Assembly: GCA_964577305.1 (NCBI GenBank)
Contig: CAZNYS010000022.1
Coordinates: 1-48,604, forward strand
Length of the DNA stretch: 48,604 nucleotides
Direction: 5' to 3'
DNA from: UBA9300 sp964577305
GTDB taxonomy: Bacteria; Bacteroidota; Bacteroidia; Bacteroidales; VadinHA17
Position numbers and translations under genes: made by a program. The notes beneath the pieces are model-generated. The model did not search any database. It saw only the letters and a program-made list of their open reading frames with translations, and was not told the origin of the DNA. Below, one piece after another: positions 28,586 through 36,995 of the stretch. Position 1 is the stretch's first letter, and each line of letters opens with the position of its first letter.

Positions 28586-29851
28586 ATGAGAAACCTTATT
28601 TTTTTAATTATTATCCTGTCGTTGTTCTCATGTAATAATATTGAGAACAGGGTTGTAACTACCGTGAATGTTGACGGAAGAAAAATTCCTGTTATTCATT
28701 TTGATAACCTGCCTGATGAGGTATATGAAATGGGAATCTCTGATCTCATTGACGATTACAAAGTAATACCCCTGGAAACAAAGGAGGAATGTCTTGTTGG
28801 TAATACCAGGGTCTTCCTTTTTAACGAAAATATTATTGTCGGAACACAAATAGATTTTCCCGGACCGGTTACCTGTTATATGTTTGATAAGACAAGTAAA
28901 TTCATAAAAGAGGTGGGAGGAAGAGGAGCCGGACCTGGTGAACATACCGGTTATTTGCTGTCGGCAATGTTTCCACTTATTGCTAATGAAATGTTTGTGC
29001 TTAATTTCGGGGGTGAGAACCAGTTGTTTAACAGCAATGCAGAATTTGTGTGCAATATTAAGCAACCTTTTGATCTTATGGGTAATGCAATTAGTTATTC
29101 CGGTGATATTTGGTATAGCCCGGGATCTTTAACAGGTCATCCAAATTATCCCCGAGACTCCGTTTTTCTTGTTATTCATGACAGGAATGGGAAAATAATT
29201 GAAAGAATAAACAGGGTTGAATATCCTCCTTCTCCTGAGAAAGGATTCACACCTGCCATAGGAGGACGTTCACTCTATATTAATGATGACAGATGGATAA
29301 TATATTCAGCTGGGAATGATACCGTATATTCAATATCAGGTAAGTCAATTGTACCTGAATACATATTTGACCGGGGGGTACGGGGACATGATTATAACAA
29401 AATTGTTGAACCGGAGTCAGTAATAGGGGAATACAACTTTTCAGTCGTAGCAGAAACTGATGATTACTGGATAATTAATTGTTCCGAAATAATAGAGGCT
29501 GATATTAATGAATACCGACCGGGTAGATGGGGTGGAAGTTATAATATGCATTATGAACTGGCAATAATTCATAAAGAGAAAAACAACTCAGTTAGGATTG
29601 AAGCCTTTGATGATATATATGAACTTGTGGATAAGAGAAACTTCAACAGTCAATTTTACTTCAATCCGGGTAATACTCTAGTATTCGCTCTTCAAGCACC
29701 GGATATTAAAAGTAAGATAGCAGAAAAACTGGAATCGACTGATATCGAACCTGAAAAGAAAAAACGTCTTGAAGAGCTTGACAGCCAGCTCACTGAAAAC
29801 AGCAATCCTGTGGTATTTATTTTCAACCTTAAGGATGAATTTGATCTCTAG
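28586..29851 (+). CDS. 6-bladed beta-propeller lipoprotein
   Basis: A 421-residue lipoprotein (lipobox LFSC, Cys16) of the Bacteroidota 6-bladed beta-propeller family. The family's N-terminal pattern is present: ISDLIDDYKVIPLETKEECLVG, then KFIKEVGGRGAGPGEHTGY. Repeated blade strands follow. The C-terminus departs from its relatives: a Lys/Glu-rich helix (ESTDIEPEKKKRLEELDSQ), then NPVVFIFNLKDEFDL in place of DNPVLILLKLK. No double-glycine peptide gene is seen just upstream, unlike the paralogues at 35015, 39140 and 43094. It is followed by a second propeller gene after 16 bp. The ligand is unknown. Confidence 0.85.
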   Translation: MRNLIFLIIILSLFSCNNIENRVVTTVNVDGRKIPVIHFDNLPDEVYEMGISDLIDDYKVIPLETKEECLVGNTRVFLFNENIIVGTQIDFPGPVTCYMFDKTSKFIKEVGGRGAGPGEHTGYLLSAMFPLIANEMFVLNFGGENQLFNSNAEFVCNIKQPFDLMGNAISYSGDIWYSPGSLTGHPNYPRDSVFLVIHDRNGKIIERINRVEYPPSPEKGFTPAIGGRSLYINDDRWIIYSAGNDTVYSISGKSIVPEYIFDRGVRGHDYNKIVEPESVIGEYNFSVVAETDDYWIINCSEIIEADINEYRPGRWGGSYNMHYELAIIHKEKNNSVRIEAFDDIYELVDKRNFNSQFYFNPGNTLVFALQAPDIKSKIAEKLESTDIEPEKKKRLEELDSQLTENSNPVVFIFNLKDEFDL

Positions 29852-29867
29852 AAAAAGATATTATAGA

Positions 29868-30992
29868 ATGAAAAGGATCATTTTCCTGGTTATACTTTCT
29901 CTCCTTGTATCCTGTTCCGATTCAGTAAATAAGCCCCACGGTCCTCCTTATATTATTGACCTGACCAGGAACATGCCGGAGAGTAATAATAAACTTTCAG
30001 ACTTTGTGGAAAGTATTGATTACATAAAACCTGATACCAGCAGTGGCGGCTTTCTTAGCTGGATCTACGGGATAAATATTACAAATGAGAAGATTTTGGT
30101 AAGAAACCTGAATACAATAAACATCTATAACTGGGAAGGTAATTTCTTAACAGGGATAAACAAGATTGGAAGGGGTCCTGGTGAATACTCACACATTCTT
30201 GATTTTGATATTAATGCCGGGACGGATTCAGTTATTATTCTCTCAGGGAGAACACTTCATTATTATTCAATCAGTGACGGTTCTTTTTTGAAAGAGCTTA
30301 AACTGAACTACCCGGCCTGGACTTTTAAGGTCCTGGATGACGAACATTTTTATCTAGGGACACCTCCTATAAGCGGAGAACCTGTACCAACTCATATAAT
30401 ACTAAACAGAGCAGGGGAAATGGTGAAATACTCCATAAATAAATTCATTTTTAAGTCTGATTTTAATATTGGCATCAATAATGAAGTTTCCAGCTATCGT
30501 ACTATGAATGGTATTTTCTATTCGGAATTCCTTGATGATACTTTGTACTCGGTATCTCCGGAAACAGGTTTCTCTCCGTATGTTATTTTCAATAAGGGTA
30601 ATATAGGCTTAACTATCGAAAAAAGAAATTCGCCATCATTAGAAAAAGTGTTTCAGGAATGCATGATAACAAGCGGTTTTTTTGAAACGAATACATTCCT
30701 GTTTGTGGGATTAACATATAAAAACACAACCGGTATAGTCTCATTAAATAAAAAAACCGGGGAGTATTATTATAATGAGAATGGGATAATAAATGATTTA
30801 GATGGAGGACTTCCTTTGAAATATGCATTATTATCGAACGATAGTATTTTGATAAGTACAGTTTTGCCAACGGAAATAATGTCTCATAAGGTTGATGATA
30901 AGTTCAAAAATCAAAACAATGAATTTATGAAGCTTAAGTCATCAATTTCTGAAGAAGATAATCCGGTGCTGGTAATATTGAAATTGAAATAG
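29868..30992 (+). CDS. 6-bladed beta-propeller lipoprotein
   Basis: A 374-residue lipoprotein (lipobox LVSC, Cys16). The blade-1 motif is NKIGRGPGEYSHI and the terminus is EEDNPVLVILKLK, the ending shared with the three island propellers. The N-terminal strand (LSDFVESIDYIKPD) corresponds to the SLDDIADDLVYIPL segment of the others. I set the start at 29868 because the signal peptide begins there; the open frame continues upstream inside the previous gene. It lies 16 bp after 28586-29851, so the two are probably co-transcribed, and they may form the ancestral or peptide-less version of the cassettes. Confidence 0.85.
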   Translation: MKRIIFLVILSLLVSCSDSVNKPHGPPYIIDLTRNMPESNNKLSDFVESIDYIKPDTSSGGFLSWIYGINITNEKILVRNLNTINIYNWEGNFLTGINKIGRGPGEYSHILDFDINAGTDSVIILSGRTLHYYSISDGSFLKELKLNYPAWTFKVLDDEHFYLGTPPISGEPVPTHIILNRAGEMVKYSINKFIFKSDFNIGINNEVSSYRTMNGIFYSEFLDDTLYSVSPETGFSPYVIFNKGNIGLTIEKRNSPSLEKVFQECMITSGFFETNTFLFVGLTYKNTTGIVSLNKKTGEYYYNENGIINDLDGGLPLKYALLSNDSILISTVLPTEIMSHKVDDKFKNQNNEFMKLKSSISEEDNPVLVILKLK

Positions 30993-31314
30993 ATATATGG
31001 TTGTTATTCAATCCTTCCCGGATAACCGGATAGAATTGGGCTTTTTGGCTGTAATTATATGAACCCGAGCTCAGCACCGGAGTGAAGTTGAGCGGACTTA
31101 GCCCTGTTGAGATTGATGAATTGCGTGAAGATTATAACGCCGGAGGCGTTAAATAGTAATAGCCACAGTGGCAATCATTAAATGCTATTTTTCATTATTC
31201 TACCTGCCATCAGGTATCAAATCATAAAAATATCTACATTATTTATATTAATAATATAAATTTATGTATATTCATACTGTACAAAAGTTTATAATAGTAA
31301 TATAAAAAATAATT
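30993..31314. other. Spacer with palindromic debris and an ATPase promoter region
   Basis: No gene is seen in 322 bases. They hold scaffold-like GC-rich segments (31060-31130), a family B repeat at 31136, and A/T-rich sequence containing ATACTGTACAAAAGTTTATA just before the AAA ATPase start. A similar block (GTATACAAAAGTATATAA) precedes the decayed ATPase copy at 36624, which suggests it is part of the gene's promoter. Confidence 0.55.
31136..31175. repeat. Palindromic intergenic repeat, family B copy 2 (short)
   Basis: AACGCCGGAGGCGTT hairpin followed by AAATAGTAATAGCC and CCACAGTGG, identical at the start to the copy at 34402. The later stems found in other copies are missing. Confidence 0.7.
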
Positions 31315-32514
31315 ATGATACTGAAAAGAGACCTGAAAATGGTTTTTTCAAAACAACAAGAGGACCTGCAGCGTGATCTGGGTGTTGAGAGGGACAAGTC
31401 GCTGAAGCTCATGTCAAAATTTGCCACCGTAATCTCCGGTGTACGAAGGTGTGGCAAATCCACCCTGGCAAGGCAATATCTCCGTGATACTTCTACGGTC
31501 TACTATATGCGGTTTGAGGATATTAACCTTACGGGTTTTGAACTGAGTGATTTCGGTAAATCCGAAGAGATCTTACATGAAATGCTGGGTGAGGGCGGGA
31601 CTTATTTCTTTGATGAGATCCAGAATATAAAAGGATGGGAGAAATATATCAGACAACTTGTTGACAGGGGAGAAAAGGTCATTATTACAGGCAGTAACGC
31701 TGCCATGCTTAGCAGCGAGCTGGGTACCAGACTGACGGGGAGGCATCTCTCAGGTGAACTGTTCCCGTTCTCATATAAAGAGTTCCTGAAACTTCGCCGG
31801 GAAAAACATTCCCTTTTATTATTTGACGAATATCTCGGGGAGGGTGGATTTCCGGAGTTTTTAAAAGCAAATGATCCGGAGATCCTTCGAAATCTTTTCC
31901 AGGATATCTTTTACAGGGATATTATGCAACGGAACGAATTACGAAGTGAAACCGCCATCAAATCATTGCTTCAATATGCTATTTCCAATATTGGCAGGGA
32001 GACGTCATATAATAAGCTGAAAAATCTGATAGGTGTAGGGTCGGCAAATAGTGTCAGCCAGTTTATGCAGCATTTTGAGATGGCTTATGTGCTGTTTGAG
32101 GTAAGGAAGTTCGATTATTCGGTAAGAAAGCAGATGGTAAATGCCAAGAAAATATACTGTGTCGATAACGGGATCATTAACCAGAATGCTTTTACTTTCA
32201 GTGAAAACAGGGGCAGGATGCTGGAAAACCTGGTATTTCTTCAATTGAGAAAAGAAGGTAAGGAGATATTTTACCATAAAGAAAAACATGAATGCGATTT
32301 TGTTATAAGGCAGGGGACAAAAGTCAGGGAAGCCATACAGGTATGTTATGAACTCAATTCAGATAACCGTCTCCGCGAGGTGGAGGGGCTTATTGAAGCA
32401 ATGAAAGCCTATGGACTAAAGGAGGGGCTCCTTCTTACATATGATGAAGAAGACACACTCAGGATTAATAATAATACCATCAGAGTCATCCCTGTATGGA
32501 AATGGCTTGAGTAA
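31315..32514 (+). CDS. AAA ATPase with C-terminal DUF4143 domain (copy 1)
   Basis: A 399-residue cytoplasmic protein of the AAA_14/DUF4143 family. Walker A is GVRRCGKST at 42-50, Walker B YFFDEIQN, sensor ITGSNAAML, and an arginine region GTRLTGRHLSG. The C-terminal part (about 200-399) holds the winged helix and PD-(D/E)xK-like domain. Its motif reads ECDFVIRQG...IQVCYEL, so the usual catalytic Lys of ExK is replaced. Family members are abundant, often multi-copy, in Bacteroidota and archaea, with no settled function. This copy is most similar at its N-terminus to the decayed copy at 36624. Confidence 0.9.
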   Translation: MILKRDLKMVFSKQQEDLQRDLGVERDKSLKLMSKFATVISGVRRCGKSTLARQYLRDTSTVYYMRFEDINLTGFELSDFGKSEEILHEMLGEGGTYFFDEIQNIKGWEKYIRQLVDRGEKVIITGSNAAMLSSELGTRLTGRHLSGELFPFSYKEFLKLRREKHSLLLFDEYLGEGGFPEFLKANDPEILRNLFQDIFYRDIMQRNELRSETAIKSLLQYAISNIGRETSYNKLKNLIGVGSANSVSQFMQHFEMAYVLFEVRKFDYSVRKQMVNAKKIYCVDNGIINQNAFTFSENRGRMLENLVFLQLRKEGKEIFYHKEKHECDFVIRQGTKVREAIQVCYELNSDNRLREVEGLIEAMKAYGLKEGLLLTYDEEDTLRINNNTIRVIPVWKWLE

Positions 32515-32632
32515 AAAGTTTTAATTTTACATTTAAAATCAACACCTTTCAGTTGAAAACACTGTTTAATCTGACTATCGCAAGAGACATAATTATTGTT
32601 TGTATAATCCTGTTCTCAGATCGAGGCACATT

Positions 32633-32781
32633 AAATGGCATGATGGAAAACTGTATGTAGGCGATTTATACAATGGGCGCATCTACAGGTTTACCGAAAA
32701 TAAAGCTAAAAATGCAGGAAATTGCTGATACACTTACACATGGAAGATAATCCGATGCTGATGTTATTAAAATTGAAATAG
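32633..32781 (+). pseudogene. Remnant of a 6-bladed propeller lipoprotein gene
   Basis: Three short pieces in different frames match the C-terminus of the propeller family: WHDGKLYVGDLYNGRIYRF, then MQEIADTLT, then MEDNPMLMLLKLK followed by TAG. In intact paralogues the last two are continuous (IADTLTIDDNPVLILLELK). At least two frame changes and loss of the 5' end make this a pseudogene. It implies an extra cassette once lay between the ATPase genes. Confidence 0.8.
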
Positions 32782-32830
32782 ACTGAAGCTTATTATTCGA
32801 TCTCGACGCGCAGAGGAGGAGGAGGGGTAT

Positions 32831-32960
32831 AATAACAATAGTCGAGCGGAGCTAAGACCCTGACGCTCCCTGCGGGAGGTAAGGGACTACTTCCCGGGCT
32901 ATTAATATTAATCCACTCCGACTTCGCCCTGATGATTCAGGGCTTCGTCGGACGCAGTCT
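32831..32960. repeat. Palindromic intergenic repeat, family B related
   Basis: CCCTGACGCTCCCTGCGGGAGG followed by AGGGACTA and CGGGCTATTAATATTAATCCACTCCG matches the second half of the element at 34402-34590. A nested hairpin around CCCTGA/TCAGGG with CCGAC/GTCGG outer arms ends the unit near 32952. Confidence 0.65.
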
Positions 32961-33069
32961 GTGGATTTTTGGTTATAATTATAAGGCTTCAATTATGTGA
33001 TCCCTGACGGGGTCAGGGAATATCGAATGATGAATATCGATTAACGCATGAAGAAGTACGTGATTATCT

Positions 33070-34191
33070 CTAAGGCGTTATGAATTCATTGAAATTATCT
33101 TTGTTTATTACTTGAGACGTACTGTCAGGATATGCTTTTTTAAATGTCTTGGAAAAAGAAGGATTCTTAAGCGGATTCCATTTGAATTCAAAAGCGCTTA
33201 TTTTACCACCGGTTTCTTCAATGAAATCTATTTCCTGCTGGTTTTTTGTTCGCCAGAAATAATAGTTTACCCATTTCCTGTTATAATGATTAAGCTTAAT
33301 CCTTTCACATATCAGGAAGTTCTCCCACAAAACGCCGAGATCCTGTCTTAATTCGATCGGATTGAAATTAGATATGAGTGCATTTCTTATTCCGGTATCA
33401 TAAAAATATATTTTTCTGCTTGTCCCTATTTCAGAGCGTAAATTCCTTCTGAGGGGATTGAGCCTGAAAATCACATATGCTTTTTCAAGAAGGTCAATAT
33501 AAGTACTTACAGTGTTTTTATCAACCTGCAGCAGGCGGGCCAGTTCATTATATGATACTTCCGAACCCAGCTGAAGGGCCAGGGCTGTTAGAAGTTTTTC
33601 CAGTATTTCAGGTTTCCTGATATCCTTATATGCAAGAATGTCTTTGTAAAGATAGCTGCTGCTTAATTGCTTTAGCAGCTCCTTTTCATTCCCCGGGTTA
33701 TTTATTATTTCCGGATACATACCGTATATAAGCCTTGTTCCCAATTGTCTCTGAACAGTCAGATAATCCCTGTCATTCAATAATTCTGCCCAGCTTATCG
33801 GATATAAGAAGTACTCTATTTTTCTCCCGGTAAGGGGTTCATTTATCTCTGCCTGTATATCGAGCGAAGAAGAACCGCTAACAAGAAGTTGTATGTGCTT
33901 GAACTGGTCGGTTATGATCTTCAGTGTTAGACCAATATTTTTCACCCTCTGAGCTTCATCTATGAAAACATATTTGTATTTACCTATTACCTGCCTTATA
34001 CTTTCTGTATTTGCATCCTGAAGTTTTGTCCTGCTTAGAGGGTCATCACAGTCAATAAAAAGGTAATCTTCCGAGGCCAGTACTTTTTTCATTAATGTTG
34101 TTTTACCGGTTTGCCTTGGACCAAGTAAGATTATTGCCTTTCCAGGGGATGATGATTTTAATATTTGATCTTCAAGCTTTCTTTTTATCAT
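33070..34191 (-). CDS. AAA ATPase with C-terminal DUF4143 domain (copy 2)
   Basis: A 373-residue AAA_14/DUF4143 protein. Walker A GPRQTGKTT is at 24-32, with Walker B YVFIDEAQR and sensor LLVSGSSSLD. The winged-helix region reads SYNELARLLQVDKNTVSTYIDLL, and a PD-(D/E)xK-like motif (EIDFIEETGGKISAFEFKW) keeps the ExK pattern. I set the start at 34191 (MIKRKLEDQ), matching the family and copy 3; the 18 codons before it read through A/T-rich promoter-like sequence. It is the only gene of this island on the minus strand. Its cellular role is unknown. Confidence 0.9.
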   Translation of the reverse strand: MIKRKLEDQILKSSSPGKAIILLGPRQTGKTTLMKKVLASEDYLFIDCDDPLSRTKLQDANTESIRQVIGKYKYVFIDEAQRVKNIGLTLKIITDQFKHIQLLVSGSSSLDIQAEINEPLTGRKIEYFLYPISWAELLNDRDYLTVQRQLGTRLIYGMYPEIINNPGNEKELLKQLSSSYLYKDILAYKDIRKPEILEKLLTALALQLGSEVSYNELARLLQVDKNTVSTYIDLLEKAYVIFRLNPLRRNLRSEIGTSRKIYFYDTGIRNALISNFNPIELRQDLGVLWENFLICERIKLNHYNRKWVNYYFWRTKNQQEIDFIEETGGKISAFEFKWNPLKNPSFSKTFKKAYPDSTSQVINKDNFNEFITP

Positions 34192-34675
34192 AATATTGAG
34201 ATTGTATTCACCAAATATATATAATATTAGTGAATACACACACATGTCTGAACATTTTCTTACGGATAAATATGGGAAATAGACTCAACAATGAGGATCT
34301 TAGACGTTAGCTTTTGAGTTTTTGAAGCTCATAACTGAATAGCGTTGAAATTCACCTGATGACTTAGTGACGAAGAGATAGATGAACAGCATGAATATAA
34401 TAACGCCGGAGGCGTTAAATAGTAATAGCCACAGTCACACCTGTGGGTAAATATATTGCCCGCACACCCCGGCAGCCAAGCGGCGGCAGGGGTGGAGTAA
34501 ATGTTTTTATCCCCGGGGTGTAACCCTGACGCTCCCTGCGGGAGGTCAGGGACTATTTTTCGGGCTATTATTATTAATCCACGGAGTGGATTCTTATTTT
34601 TAATAATCAAGCTATTTTTCGAGTATGCCTGCTTACATGCATGAATGTAAGCAAATATACTCTCCTGGGAATCCG
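34192..34675. other. Spacer with family B repeat and a symmetric hairpin
   Basis: No gene is supported. The region contains the A/T-rich promoter side of ATPase copy 2, a family B repeat, and at 34621-34662 a two-step hairpin: GAGTAT and GCTTACAT pair with ATGTAAGC and ATACTC, with 4-base internal loops on each side. The hairpin ends 13 bases before the proposed ATG of peptide 1. Confidence 0.65.
34402..34590. repeat. Palindromic intergenic repeat, family B copy 3 (long)
   Basis: Begins AACGCCGGAGGCGTT, then AAATAGTAATAGCCACAG and a series of hairpins (CCACAG...CTGTGG, CCCCGG.../CCGGGG, CCCTGAC.../GTCAGGG, TCCACGGAGTGGA). Its first 34 bases match the copy at 31136 and its second half matches 32859-32925, so it is the fullest copy here. 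Confidence 0.7.
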
Positions 34676-34694
34676 ATGCAGATTAATGCAGAAA
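34675..34694. promoter_or_regulatory. Two-unit remnant of the decamer array inside peptide gene 1
   Basis: Two units, GATGCAGATT and AATGCAGAAA, match the first two units of the six-unit arrays upstream of cassettes 2 and 4. The 21-base core is identical to 48174-48194. Units three to six and the -7-like box are missing, and the peptide coding sequence begins here. It looks like a deletion junction. Confidence 0.75.
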
Positions 34695-34870
34695 AACACA
34701 TTAGTAATGAGACACTTGTTAAATTAAAAGGAGGTGGTGGATGGTGTTGTGCTTTGTATGTTGATGGCGCATTTGAAGGTTGTTATCCTACAGCGGTATG
34801 GGGTGAATGTCCCCAAAATGACGGTTTTGGTATAGAATGGGTAAATGTTAGTTGTTATTCTTGCGGGTAG
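34676..34870 (+). CDS. Double-glycine leader peptide 1, Cys-rich core
   Basis: A 64-residue precursor. A 20-residue leader ends ETLVKLKGG, the double-glycine site that C39 exporters cut. The core holds six Cys: C24, C25, C36, C45, C60 and C63, in the order CC, C, C, CxxC, as in peptide 2. The core is rich in Gly and aromatic residues (GGWCCALYVDGAFEGC). It resembles the Bacteroidales GG-type natural-product precursors (TIGR04149-like). I chose the ATG at 34676 for leader length; an ATG at 34625 lies in a hairpin. The leader's first codons are decamer-array sequence, so the normal promoter is missing and expression is doubtful. Confidence 0.75.
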   Translation: MQINAEKHISNETLVKLKGGGGWCCALYVDGAFEGCYPTAVWGECPQNDGFGIEWVNVSCYSCG

Positions 34871-35014
34871 AAACCAATTTTTTTGTATAGCGCCAACTGT
34901 ATTTGGTAACTGTTTTAAAAAAGTGCAATTTGCTATAAATTTAAATGCCGGGTTACTTTAAGTATTTTATTTGAAAATATTGTTATCTCTTCCATAATAT
35001 AGACCATATTTAGA

Positions 35015-36232
35015 ATGAAGCCTGTAGTTGATATTTTTGTTATTTACTTCATATCCGTTTTATTTCTAATTGCATCTTGTTCAAGAGGAGATCAGAATCC
35101 GGTAATTCCAACATTACCTGTATCGTTTGAAGAATATGATTTCTCATTGGATGATATAGCAAAGGATTTAGTTTTTCTTCCCTTGAAGTCTGATTTCGTA
35201 TTACCACGCATAGATGAAATTCAGTGGGCAGATTCGGTTTTCTATATTAAATCACAGGGTACAAAAATCTTCACCTTCAATCATGAGGGCGGGTTTATGG
35301 ACGTTTTATCAAAGAATGGAAGAGGTCCGGATGAGTATCTCGGGATAAACAGTTTTCATGTGGATGATAAAACAGGCAACATATATATCAATACGTCAGG
35401 TAAACAAAGGGTTATGGTATATGATAAAAGATTTAATCATATTCGTAATATTTTACTTCCGACCAAGGGAGCAAGTTCGGAAATGTATTGGTTAAATGAC
35501 ACAATCTATTTTTTTCCAAAAAGCGCTTCTGTAAAACAGGATTATGACTGGTTTGCAATGGATACATCTGGTATAATTCTGAATTATAAAACCAATTTTT
35601 CACAAGATGAGATAACCAGTTTTTCAACCAATAGTTCTTTAATAATATTTAAGGGAAGGGATGAACTTTTTCGGTATTATAATTTGGAGGATACAATATT
35701 CAGAATCAGTAACAAGGGATTTCAGCCCTTATATGTAGTTAAGCGTCAATTTGAAGATGGCTTAAGAATGGAAACGAAAGCAGAACTTACGAGAGAAATC
35801 AATTCGCTTGAAGATTTAAAAGCAATGTCACTCCCTGACAATATTAGGTCAATACATTCGATGGTTGATATCGGGTCATACTGGATAATAGCATATCGAA
35901 AAAGAGAAAATGGAAATTTGTCATATGAAACTACACTTTTAGATTTGTCTACCAATAAGTCATATCTTCTTCATTCAGAAAAAGGACTTCCCAATATTCC
36001 GAATGACTGGATAGGTTCGGGTGGGATATATTTTAAAAAAGTAATTAATATAAATGATAAGTGCTATCTGTTCTCTTATATTGATTCTTATGAGCTTATT
36101 TCTTTTGTTGAAAGCGATGCGTTTAGGAAGGGAGTGCCTGAGAGACCAAGATTAAAGCAACAGATGATAGACATTGCCGATACCTTGACTATTGACGACA
36201 ACCCTGTATTGATATTGCTGGAATTAAAATAG
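35015..36232 (+). CDS. 6-bladed beta-propeller lipoprotein, cassette 1
   Basis: A 405-residue lipoprotein (lipobox LIASC, Cys22), partner of peptide 1 (144 bp gap). Family marks are YDFSLDDIAKDLVFLPLKSD at the start of the propeller, SKNGRGPDEYLGI in blade 1, and the terminus TIDDNPVLILLELK. The sequence before the terminus (GVPERPRLKQQMIDIADTL) is shared with the 39140 and 43094 paralogues and the remnant at 32633. It should sit at the outer or inner membrane facing periplasm or surface. Its pairing with a secreted peptide suggests binding, immunity or presentation of that peptide; none of these is proven. Confidence 0.87.
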   Translation: MKPVVDIFVIYFISVLFLIASCSRGDQNPVIPTLPVSFEEYDFSLDDIAKDLVFLPLKSDFVLPRIDEIQWADSVFYIKSQGTKIFTFNHEGGFMDVLSKNGRGPDEYLGINSFHVDDKTGNIYINTSGKQRVMVYDKRFNHIRNILLPTKGASSEMYWLNDTIYFFPKSASVKQDYDWFAMDTSGIILNYKTNFSQDEITSFSTNSSLIIFKGRDELFRYYNLEDTIFRISNKGFQPLYVVKRQFEDGLRMETKAELTREINSLEDLKAMSLPDNIRSIHSMVDIGSYWIIAYRKRENGNLSYETTLLDLSTNKSYLLHSEKGLPNIPNDWIGSGGIYFKKVININDKCYLFSYIDSYELISFVESDAFRKGVPERPRLKQQMIDIADTLTIDDNPVLILLELK

Positions 36233-36428
36233 GAACAGACTGGTTAAACAGGTTGAATTAAGTGAAGTGGTAACTTAGCTCGCCTCCCACCTTGGCTGAT
36301 GCCCGCCCTATTACTCAGGCTCGACAAAGCGCTAGCTGAGTCAAACCTTCAAATCTTAAGTCTAATTTTCATACAAGCACAGAAAAGTAAATTGTCTAAT
36401 ATGTGCATTAGTAATGTGAAATAATGTA

Positions 36429-36581
36429 TATATGAGTCCACTCCGAAAAGTCCAAAACTGAATATTCGACCCGCTCCGGGGTCGGGTTGAGGGGTTTGCA
36501 AATGACCTACAATTATGTGACCCCGAATTCTCGGGGTCAGAGTATCCTCGTTAATTTCCTTTTTCGGAGTGGTCTCATATA
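36429..36581. mobile_element. MITE-like element with 21-bp terminal inverted repeats
   Basis: The left end TATATGAGTCCACTCCGAAAA (36429-36449) and the inverted right end (36561-36581) match at 20 of 21 positions. The 153-bp element has no coding capacity. Inside are two hairpins (CCGACCCC-type, and TGACCCCGA/TCGGGGTCA). It sits just upstream of the promoter-like block of the decayed ATPase gene. No transposase with matching ends is in the window. Confidence 0.75.
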
Positions 36582-36623
36582 TGTAGTATACAAAAGTATA
36601 TAATTATAATATAGACTAGTGAA

Positions 36624-36706
36624 ATGATGCTCAAGAAGGACCTGAAGAAAGTATTGCTAAAACAGCGCGAGGATCTGTAACGTGATCTTGGGATAGAGCG
36701 CGAGTG
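36624..36706 (+). pseudogene. 5' remnant of an AAA/DUF4143 ATPase gene
   Basis: Translation reads MMLKKDLKKVLLKQREDL, a TAA stop, then RDLGIERE and TGA. It matches the N-terminus of the intact copy at 31315 (LKRDLKMVFSKQQEDLQRDLGVERD), including its upstream A/T-rich block. The stop replaces the Gln codon, and homology then breaks off into a palindrome-rich repeat, so most of the gene is gone. Confidence 0.85.
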
Positions 36707-36775
36707 AGCCGGAGGCACGCGAGTGCTGCGAGGAGAGGGAGAGGAGAGGTTGATTGAAAAATGAAAATTGAAGAA

Positions 36776-36895
36776 TTGTCCATGCCTAAATAGCATTGAG
36801 CCAGTATATAATAATCAACAAATCAGCTAATTAACCATAAACCCACAAATACACCAATATACTAATACAAATTAGCATTATTGCCGACTGAGGAC
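36776..36895. repeat. Direct repeat, left copy, flanking ATPase copy 3
   Basis: About 120 bp that recur at 38177-38300. The first 60 or so bases (TTGTCCATGCCTAAATAGCA and on) are identical. The rest differs mainly in the number of short ACTAATATACA units. It contains no gene. Confidence 0.9.
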
Positions 36896-36995
36896 TTCCC
36901 TAGCCCGAAGCATGAAAGGAGGTGAAGAAGGGCCAGCAAGGGTACAGAATTGCATTTTAATTGCAAAATTGTACTTATTGTAGTATATTTGGTTA

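Larger units (their letters stand above)
32515..33069. other. Spacer with propeller-gene remnant and palindromic repeat
   Basis: No intact gene in 555 bases. About 110 bp of A/T-rich sequence come first, then a frameshifted propeller-gene tail at 32633-32781, then a family B-like palindromic element, then a TCCCTGAC/GTCAGGGA hairpin near 33000-33020. Confidence 0.65.
36233..36995. other. Rearranged spacer: palindromes, MITE, ATPase remnant, direct repeat
   Basis: These 763 bases hold no intact gene. In order they contain scaffold-like palindromic debris (36270-36345), A/T-rich sequence, a MITE-like inverted-repeat element (36429-36581), the 5' remnant of an AAA ATPase gene (36624-36706), palindrome-rich sequence (36706-36745), the left direct repeat (36776-36895), and about 100 bp before ATPase copy 3. 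Confidence 0.7.

Noticed and set aside
31136..34590. Possible CRISPR-like repeats
   Set aside because: Palindromic units recur, but there are no uniform spacers and no cas genes.
34625..34675. Longer start for peptide 1
   Set aside because: The added 17 residues are encoded by a hairpin and give a leader longer than in peptides 2 and 3. The ATG at 34676 gives the usual length.
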